Assembly: GCF_921293095.1 (NCBI RefSeq)
Contig: NC_060246.1
Coordinates: forward strand, 111,022,941 to 111,086,940
DNA: 64,000 bases
Source of the DNA: Ischnura elegans
Lineage: Eukaryota > Arthropoda > Insecta > Odonata > Coenagrionidae
Direction of reading: 5' to 3'
Position 1 is the first letter of the stretch; the number at the start of each line of letters is the position of its first letter. The notes beneath the pieces are model-generated. The model ran no database searches. It worked only from the letters and a program-made list of their open reading frames with translations, and was not told the origin of the DNA. The position numbers were made by a program, and so were the translations under genes. Below, one piece after another: positions 28,401 to 37,400 of this stretch.

Positions 28401-31400
28401 ATTGGCTTTGAATAGATTTGGCTCGTGGTTTTTATCCTGGAAAGTTTTATTCAAAAGCTGCCCCCTGCTGCCCACTTTGAGCACCTAAGCTACCAATTCC
28501 ACCAATAGGTGTATCTTCAGGGGAGCATCTTCTGGTCCGGCCAATTCTTCAAATCTCTCTCTGGCTGGTAGCATCACTTACATGTTTTGGAAACATAATT
28601 GTCTTGTTTGGCCGCCAGTATCTTCTATTCATCTCTACCAGTAGGCCCTTGAGCCAGTTTTCCAATTCTTTTCCATCAATCCATGCACTTGCCAGGCATT
28701 CATATCCTGATGAGAATCAAAATCATACACCAAGCCTTTTCATTCGAAATTTGGCAGGTAAGTGCTAAGATAATTTTAAGTTATGCATATAAATGTTGTT
28801 ACTAGTGGATACATATCAATCAAATTTTATCTGTTTACAGCTTCAGATCTTCTTATGGGATTTTATCTTATTGTTATTGGTATAAAGGACATCTCATTTA
28901 GAGGTGTTTTCTATGAAAAAGCAAGGGAATGGATGGCATCCAAAACTTGTTCTTTGATTGGAATTTTAGCCATGACATCATCAGAGGTTAGCAAACACAT
29001 TTCTTGCAGTAATTGAATTTGTTTTATATATAGAAGGTAAACTAAGACTTAGTAAGTTAACTGAGTTTTTTTTTATATCTTTAGGTTTCTGTCCTAATAC
29101 TCACCTGCATGTCTTTGGAGAGATTTTTTGTGATTGCATCTGTCTTCTCAAACCCTTGGAGACCGGCAAAGAGAACTGCTAATACTACACTTGCAGCCAT
29201 TTGGGTCATTGGTTTTTCTCTTTCAATTATTCCAGGTTAGTCCATTCTTGATATTTAGAAGCATTCCGGTAATTTTTTTATAAATATATGCTAAAAGTAT
29301 TACTTGCTTGCACTATTGAAAATTTGGCAAAAAATTGAATTAATATTTTAATACCCATAGCCAAGCAAATTTAAGTACAGAAATATTGGCCCTTTCTACA
29401 ACTTTGTGGCACTCGATATCAAGAATATGTCTTAAGCATATGTAGTTACATTATTTAAATTATAGGATGATTTGAAATAGTAATCCTATATCATAAAAAG
29501 TTTTGCTTTATGCTTAGGAATTCCAGAAACAATTAATTTTTACTCGCTCCGGATATGTGTTGTGATAAGCTTTCCCATTTTATAGCGAATACTTTAAATG
29601 ATGCTTAGCATAGTGTGTTAAGAAAATTAGTACTCACAAATACTACTCAAATGAGTGAAACTATTAAACTACGATCTTTTCATAAAATGGTTTCTGGGGC
29701 TGCTTTTGAAGGAGGAATGGCACTTTAAATATATACAATGCATCAGAATAGATTAAATGTAGTCCATTGTAGACTTTAATATACAGGAAACAAAGTCTAC
29801 TATAGCTTTGCAATGTTGGGTTTCTTTTTTTGCATATCATCTTCTTCAAAGATGAGACATGCATTATCACATAAATTAGAAGTCCTAGGAAGCTGATTAA
29901 TAAACATGGTGGTCTGAAATACAAGCAAAGCAGAAACTTAGGTTATAATGGATCGATTTTAGGATGTGCCGTCTAAATCGTCATATAATGTTGAACTTCT
30001 TGCTATTCACAGAAATTAATATTTCCATAGCTTTTTATTTTTATTAAATATATGTTTTATTGATTCTTATCTATGAACTAAAAAACTCAAATCATACATT
30101 TATTTATCTAGTTAAGCAACTATTTTCTAACCTGATAAAAGCAAATAAAACATGCATTCATTCATTTGCACTCTTTTAATGACATCCATCATAACGGGGA
30201 AGTTGATGGAGGTTTTAACTTGTTCTCAGGCTCGAGAATATAACTCATCCTTAAGGTTATGTGACAGAAATGACGTATACGTATTGCGTGATGTCTAATA
30301 AACAGGATACTAGTGCTAAGTATTTCTTGAACCAATGGTTGAGAGAACATAATTTACTATAGAGCGTTCCACATTTAGTTGACAGTACGGGCCTTATGGA
30401 TAACAGTGTTGCCAAGCTTCCGCTCCGCCGGCAGGCATCCTAACAGCGTATGCAACCACACACAATAGAGCGCCAAAATGGTTTAGTTCAAAAAGGAGTT
30501 AGGGATCGCACGAAAGACGGCGTAAATTGAGGAATTTTTTAGCGTAAATTACAATACCTTTGCTGCAATATATAAGGAAAAGTCTTTTGCTATTTTATTA
30601 TGCACTTATTCCATGCACAAGCTGAATAATGAATTATCTGTAATGTAAAAAATAACAATAAATTGAAGGATAATAAAAATTATCACCACTCCTGAATGAG
30701 ACAAAATTTCTATTCCTTTATGCATTATTGTTTTGGCTCTGGCTAGTACTACATGAGAGGCGATGTTGTATAAGACATCATCAATCTTTAATTTTTCAAA
30801 AATTTCCCGTACTTGGTTTATTGTAAATTAAAGATCTCTTTTCAAGCTGACATCTTCGAAGCTAATTTCCTTAATGTTCTCTTTCCTCCACCTTGTAGTA
30901 GGCAAGGATTCCAATTTCCTTGAGTAATAAGAGGCATTATATACCACTATAATTGATCCTTCGGGTAAGTTTGCAAGAAGTGATTGCTCAAACCATCTCT
31001 CGTAACACTCGCCACCCACTTCTTCATGCTCATCCATTGAATTCTTTTTGTACAGAAACACATGCGATGCTTCTTTTATGAACCCATTCACCGTTCCTAC
31101 ATGTATAATAGCAAATCGTCCTCCTCGGGAAGTGGAGGCCAAGCCCAGTGCTTACAATTAGTCCAGCAAGGAAAGCTTGACGCGGATTTTCTAATTGTTT
31201 GTTTCGCATACTAATGTTCACTATTTGTCCAACATTAATCCAACTTTCGCCTGTGAATATACTCGTCCTGTGTTCGCGACGATATTTTTTTAGCTGCCTT
31301 AAATTATTAATTGTGCCACCAACGAATAATATCATCCCTTTCGATAAGGATGCTTCTTTTCCGCCTGCGTTCGTACACGAAGCCTATGTCCAAAAGAAGA

Positions 31401-34400
31401 CGATATAGTGTTGTCCTTTTGTAATCTGGGAGAATACTATCCATATTTACCGAGTTTAAGATGGATTTTAAAGTCGGAGGAATATTTTTCACGAAGGATT
31501 CATGTACCTTCCTTCTAATTCCCGATCTCACAAAATCGTAGAAAATCACTGCTCTCGAATTTTTGTAAGGCTGTCTAATTTCTTTAGTTTTTGAAGGAGT
31601 TACCAATGGACCACGGGAGCTTTCCTTTCTCACTTTGTAAACAGTGGACTCCGAGCACCCAGTAGCCTTTGAAGCTTCTCGGCAGGCCTCACTAATGCTG
31701 AGAGATTTCCTTAAATACTAGAAGACTTTGAGCACCTACTGTCTTTCGCGGCTTATGAGCTTCTCACCTTTTCTCCTCTTCTTTGTATCAGACATATTGA
31801 TTGGGCGTGTTACAGCAGAGATAAGTGTAAAACACACTTCACAATTCTCAAATTCAGCAGACTACACAACACTTGTTCACTCCAAAAAAAAATGCAATGA
31901 CAAACTGAACGCCTTCGTAAATTCTTCCCCTGGCCCCTTCGGCTAGGGTCGATTTTGGTACAGGTTTTCTGGTACCCTATGAAAGGAACTCAGAAAAAAA
32001 AACCCAAGCCCCCTTTTGTAAAAGGCGTGCACTGGATGAGAAAAAACCCAAGCCCCCTTTTGTAAAAGGCATGCACTGGAAGGCGTAGTGTTTCGCACAG
32101 ATTATGAGATATTTTCTTTCTTGGCTTATGCAGTGGGACCGAAACACCCAAGGCGAAGCCGTCTTATTTCCAAGCCGCTTGCTTACTTTCGTGTATCAAT
32201 GTATTCAGATAAAAACACTGCTGTTACGATGTATGAGTATTCTCTGTTTAGGATATCAAACGAATAGATAAATACATTTCATAATATACATTAACAAAAC
32301 ACTCCTTTTCCGCCCGAGAATTTTCCCTCTGCGCGCAAGAAAAAGCAAGAAGCCCAGCCCAGCGGCGCCGTAATATTTTTTCTTAAGATCAAAACCTTGT
32401 AACTCGCTTCAGAATTGATGTAGGTTAATGATTTTTTCACCGAAAATAACTTTGTAGTTTTCTTTACATTTGATACAAAGCATATAGGGACCTACGACGT
32501 AAGAAACATAAGTTAGTAAGAAACTACTTTTTACCTTGCAAAAATCAAAATTTTCTTGTCCTAAAGGGTGTTACGTCGGCATAACAACATTTTAACTCAT
32601 AATTTGTACAATTAGTGAAGACCCTCAAAGAGAAAATAGTGTGAAGAATTTTGTGCAGAAGATTCAATTCAATACAGACAACGGTCAGGCAGAAATTGCG
32701 AGAAGAAGATAAAGTAAAAAAATACATGTTCCTGACGGAAATTTAAGGAAATGTTTTTTATAGCTTTTGTTATAATTTTTATCGAAAAACTATTGGCCCC
32801 AATGAATGCAGCATCTCTTTCTACATTAGAATGCAATTTTTAATCAGTGCATAACGCAACATTAATTTTCGTGCTGTTATTGACAACACCGCGCCCCTGG
32901 CCTTATGGAAATTAACATGGGAAACAATTCTCCATAAGAGCCCATACTGTCAACTAAATGTGGAACGCTCTATAGGCTTTTTGATGTTTAAATAGTTTTG
33001 ATGTTTGGCGTGATGATTGATTGATGTATTGGTTTCCGTGGCAGGCATCGATGACTTTTTACTCGTCGGCGATAACCTATCAGTGATCCCTTGTTCTAGA
33101 TTATTTAATTGCCTATTGGCAGCTACCATTTGTACCATGAACTTAAATGTTCTATTTGTGTTGGCCTTTGCCCTATTCTGATCCTAAGAGTTGACCTGAG
33201 TATTTGACCTTGCTATACATAAACAGGAAACTCAGGCCGGCATTGAAATTATGTGACTCAAGCGAAATCAAGACATCATAAGGGAAACTGGAAAAATCCT
33301 AGAAAGGATTTCCAATTCAATCCCTGATACCTATTCTTTCTGAATTTTAATAGAGGTGACATCTTCTCTGTAGAAACTCATCTGCTCAATCTCAAATCAT
33401 GACATCTTAAGAATCATTGAATCAACTGTTTTTCATATCCAAGAGTATGAGATATCAGGGATAGGCAACATAAAGTATTTTTAATGAAATGTGCTTCCAT
33501 CGAAGGCAATGAGTAGGTGCTCTGTCTTTATATGCATCAATCAATGGCCTACCTTAATTATCACTTCATTGTAAAGTCACATGAATTATGTATCATTCTA
33601 TAATTGCTATTTTTGCATTACTCATTGCCTTTTTTCCTATAGTGTCCTAATATTCTTTTAATTTCAATAGCTTTGTGCTGGAATCAGGCTGCATCCCAGT
33701 TTTATGGATCTAATGGCCTCTGTTTGCCCCTACATCTTCATGACAACCTATTCCATCCTGGCTGGCAGTACTCAACATTCATTTTTGTGGGAGTCAATGT
33801 CGCAGCGTGAGTTTGATATCTGTTTTAAATATGTTGAAATTTTCATGTGGAAATTATGAATCCATAAGTTAATTTTTTATGAAAGTGTGACAACAATTTC
33901 CTTTTACTCTGCATAGGATGATCATGATTGCATTATCTTATGGAGGTATGCTGATCAGCATCATGCGCACCCGACATCTTGTCTCTGCTTCTGATCCATT
34001 TAACCAAAAATCTCATGCTGACCTACATTTGGCATTACGCTTTCTACTGATTGTGTTAACTGATTCATTATGTTGGGCTCCAGTAGCTGCACTGAAGGTG
34101 TTTTCTCTTCTAGGAGGACAAATATCTGGTGAGAGTCCAATTATATTTTGACAAAACTACTGATAATGTTATTGATTAAAGAATGAAATTGGGTTCAAGG
34201 ACTGTTTCTTTGGATGAGGTTCTCTCTGGATGAGAGTATCCATGTTGACCAACTTTTTGAGGTCTGTCATGTTCCTTGTCTTCAGATAATTACAAGACTG
34301 ATCAGCCTCATGTGTAGCCCAAATATATTTTTTCACTGCCTCGGATGGACCTAAACATTTTGGACAAGATGGATATTCACCTGACTGGAAACCAAGATAA

Positions 34401-37400
34401 CCTTATCCTGTTAATTTGCCAGGAAAGCAGCAGCTGTCGAACCCACCCATTCAAAGCACCAAATCCTTATTAGTGTTTCTTTCTGTTAAATGTTATTATT
34501 ACTATTAACAGTGGGCTAAAAGTTGAGTACTGATAAATTTACCAAAATGAGAATGTAACTCTCATTTTCATTTTTCTAGTGACTCAAATTGCATACTTTG
34601 AATATTTATCCTTTTCCTGTGAACAATCTGTGTGCTTTGTGCTTGTGCTTTTGTATCCATAATTGTACTTAAGGTTAATGTCTTCTTTACGTGAATTCAT
34701 TTTTGGGTGTTCATGTATAGGTGAGAAACCAGGCCAAAGACTGACTGGAAGGGAAGCTTCTTGTTTTCCTTTTATAAATTACTCTTTGTTTTGTCGATTT
34801 TATCATTTCCTTTATTATCAATGGCCAGTTTGATGTTCAAAGAGAAAGATATTGAACGATTTCATGTGTATTATGTATGTGAATTTTGCCATGTTTCTCT
34901 GCATTAAATATTCTGTCGAACTCAGAATGTAATGAGTCAGAACTCTATGTTGTAAGCTCTCGTTTTTTCATGTATGCCAATCATCACAGTGAGCCTCCCC
35001 ACATAATAATTCCCCTTTCCCCTCTTTTCCCCCTCTCTTCTCCCTGTTCCACACATAGGTGCCTCGGATCACCCGATATCCCCTCACCTGTCCCTCGTCT
35101 GCCTGGAGCACCTCGGGAACCTTCCAACCCCCCATCGTCCTACGCTCACCATCCCAACCAATGCCCCCTCCCCCCCACATCACAATAGAGAATATTGATA
35201 TGAAGAAAAACATAACTTTATGGTGGAGTTCACTGTCAAGTCATTGGCCCCAATGAATCTGTGACCAAATAATTTAATACGAATAGGCTTAAATTAAAGC
35301 TGTGACCTCTTCGTATTAAAGAACATCATCTCTGCATTCCTTGTTGTTATCATAAAGGTAAAACTAATTTTTCTTTTTAATATTTCAGCTGATGTTTATG
35401 GGTGGCTAGTGGTATTTGTATTGCCAATCAACTCAGCCTTCAACCCTTTGATTTACACATTTACAACTCCATCATTTCACTTGAGGTCTTTCAAGCGGCT
35501 GGCTCTCTTTTCTCTAAGGAGAATCATCATGATAAACCAAAATAGATCAAGAAGAGAGAAGTCACGTAGGATTAAATTTCATCTTAAGCCATTTGCTGTT
35601 GGGAATTTTCCTGAAAATTCCTTAGGTCGTGTTGGAATTAATATTTGTAAGTATCCTATTTCTCATGCATATGTTTTCTGGAATAACCGTATGATAGTTA
35701 TTGTAGGCTACTTGAAATTGTATCATCTATGAAAAAAAGAACACCAAGACGGTTTGAGGCCATTAACATTATAATAAAAATCTGTGATATAGCATTACTG
35801 CATTAATATGGTTAATTAATCATTCTCATAGTGAGTATGTTCATCTCCAGTTTTTTCAGGCTTATTTCTTTCTCATGGTTGATTTTAACAACATTCTAAA
35901 AAAAAACTGTATCAAAGAATATACATAATAATCAAGTTACAAACGCTTCATGTTCATAACTCTGGGAAAACTCTAGCAAGGTAGAATCACAGTCAGTGAT
36001 CCAAATGTTTTGAGATGTTTATTTATCTTCAATCAGAATCAGTTCAATTGAATGAGTGTTTTAAAATAGGATTAAGAGAGGAGTAAGTGTCATTCCAGTT
36101 GGAATTACAAGTAGAGCAGATGCAGTTTTCCTTATTCAAAAGAATGAAAGCCAACTGTGGGCTACTATAGGTTTTTAATGTGCAAAAGAATTAATGCTGG
36201 TTAAGACTGAAATAGATGATGAGAAGATATTGAAATGAGAGCTAGTTGCAGTTTTCCACAAGACTGTATCAGATGATGGCTCTGTTAGCTGAAACACATC
36301 ATACACATTAAATTATTTTGGAAAAGTGCCACTACCTTTCATTTCAATACGTCGAATTTCCACTATATCACACATGAATCAGTTAAACTTCTATTGAGAA
36401 GAGGCCGCCCTCATCAATAAAATCAGAAATGCAGTTACCAAAAGACCCAGCTTAACTCGTTCCTTTTTAGGTCTTCTCTGAGAATTAGGCCAGACTCTCC
36501 GACTCAAGTTTAATAATTCAAATGGCGAGTTAAATTGAATGAAAATTAAACTATGTTTTTCCACATGAAATATTTATTGGATCACTACGATGGTTTCAAC
36601 GCTCTGCATCATCCTCAGGCGGGTTAAATGGCCACCCCCTTCCTCTTACCTCCCCCACCACATTCTTCCTTCTGATATTTTACCCCCCTCACTATTTTTG
36701 AAGATACATACACATATCTGTAGGAAATCGATTTTTTTAGTTTCTGTTAGTACCTGGTGATGAATTTATAACAATTGAAACATGTGTAGCACTCTGTTAA
36801 TTAAATTGTGGATGATGCGATATCTTCATTGATCATTAGGTTATGTTGTTCCACGACATCATTCCACAAAAAGTTGACTTTATTAGTTCCTCAATCCTCC
36901 TCTGAACAAAAGTGTGAATGCCAGACATACTGTTGACATTATTGTAGCCTTAACTATGACACATCTGAATATCGAGTGTGCAATGTATCTTTTGTTACCT
37001 CACTTGCATCTTTTTTTCCAATGGAGGAAATAATGCAAAAAAGACTCGTGCACTTCAACTTTGCCTGATTCAACATGGAGGTATCTTATTATTTCACACA
37101 TTTGATCTACGTGAGATATGTCAGGAGTACTATCTAACAAGATACCAAAATATTTTGTCTCATTAACATTATGCACTGGCCATTTTTTCTTTCACTGCTT
37201 TACCTTTTAGAGAGCAATATGTATGCTGGTTTTGTAACTGTGGAGAGAAATAAGTCCTCATGATTCTTTCAGATGAGGCTGTCTTTATTAAATACTATTT
37301 TAAAACAGGGTCGTAGTATGATAGAAATTTAATGAAATCCGAAACAACTGCCTCTCTTTGATATGATGCCTGGGATGAACCACCCCTCACCCTACACTAT

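Larger units (their letters stand above)
30360..32972 (-). mobile_element. Tc1/mariner-superfamily transposon, 2.6 kb, inserted antisense in receptor intron 17
   Basis: The ends are inverted repeats of about 29 bp starting TAGAGCGTTCCACATTTAGT and are flanked by TA on both sides. The transposase relic inside runs opposite to the receptor gene. A diverged end of the same family lies at 54894. A 44-bp tandem duplication sits at 31997-32080. The ends are still near-identical while the transposase is broken, so copies may have been mobilised in trans. Confidence 0.85.
29236..33670. other. receptor intron 17
   Basis: A 4.4 kb intron. More than half of it is one Tc1/mariner-superfamily element (30360-32972). 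The flanking parts are AT-rich with no recognisable features. Confidence 0.6.

Noticed and set aside
34886-35256. Proline-rich ORFs in receptor intron 19
   Set aside because: Product of a C-rich low-complexity stretch; flanking exons splice across it in phase.
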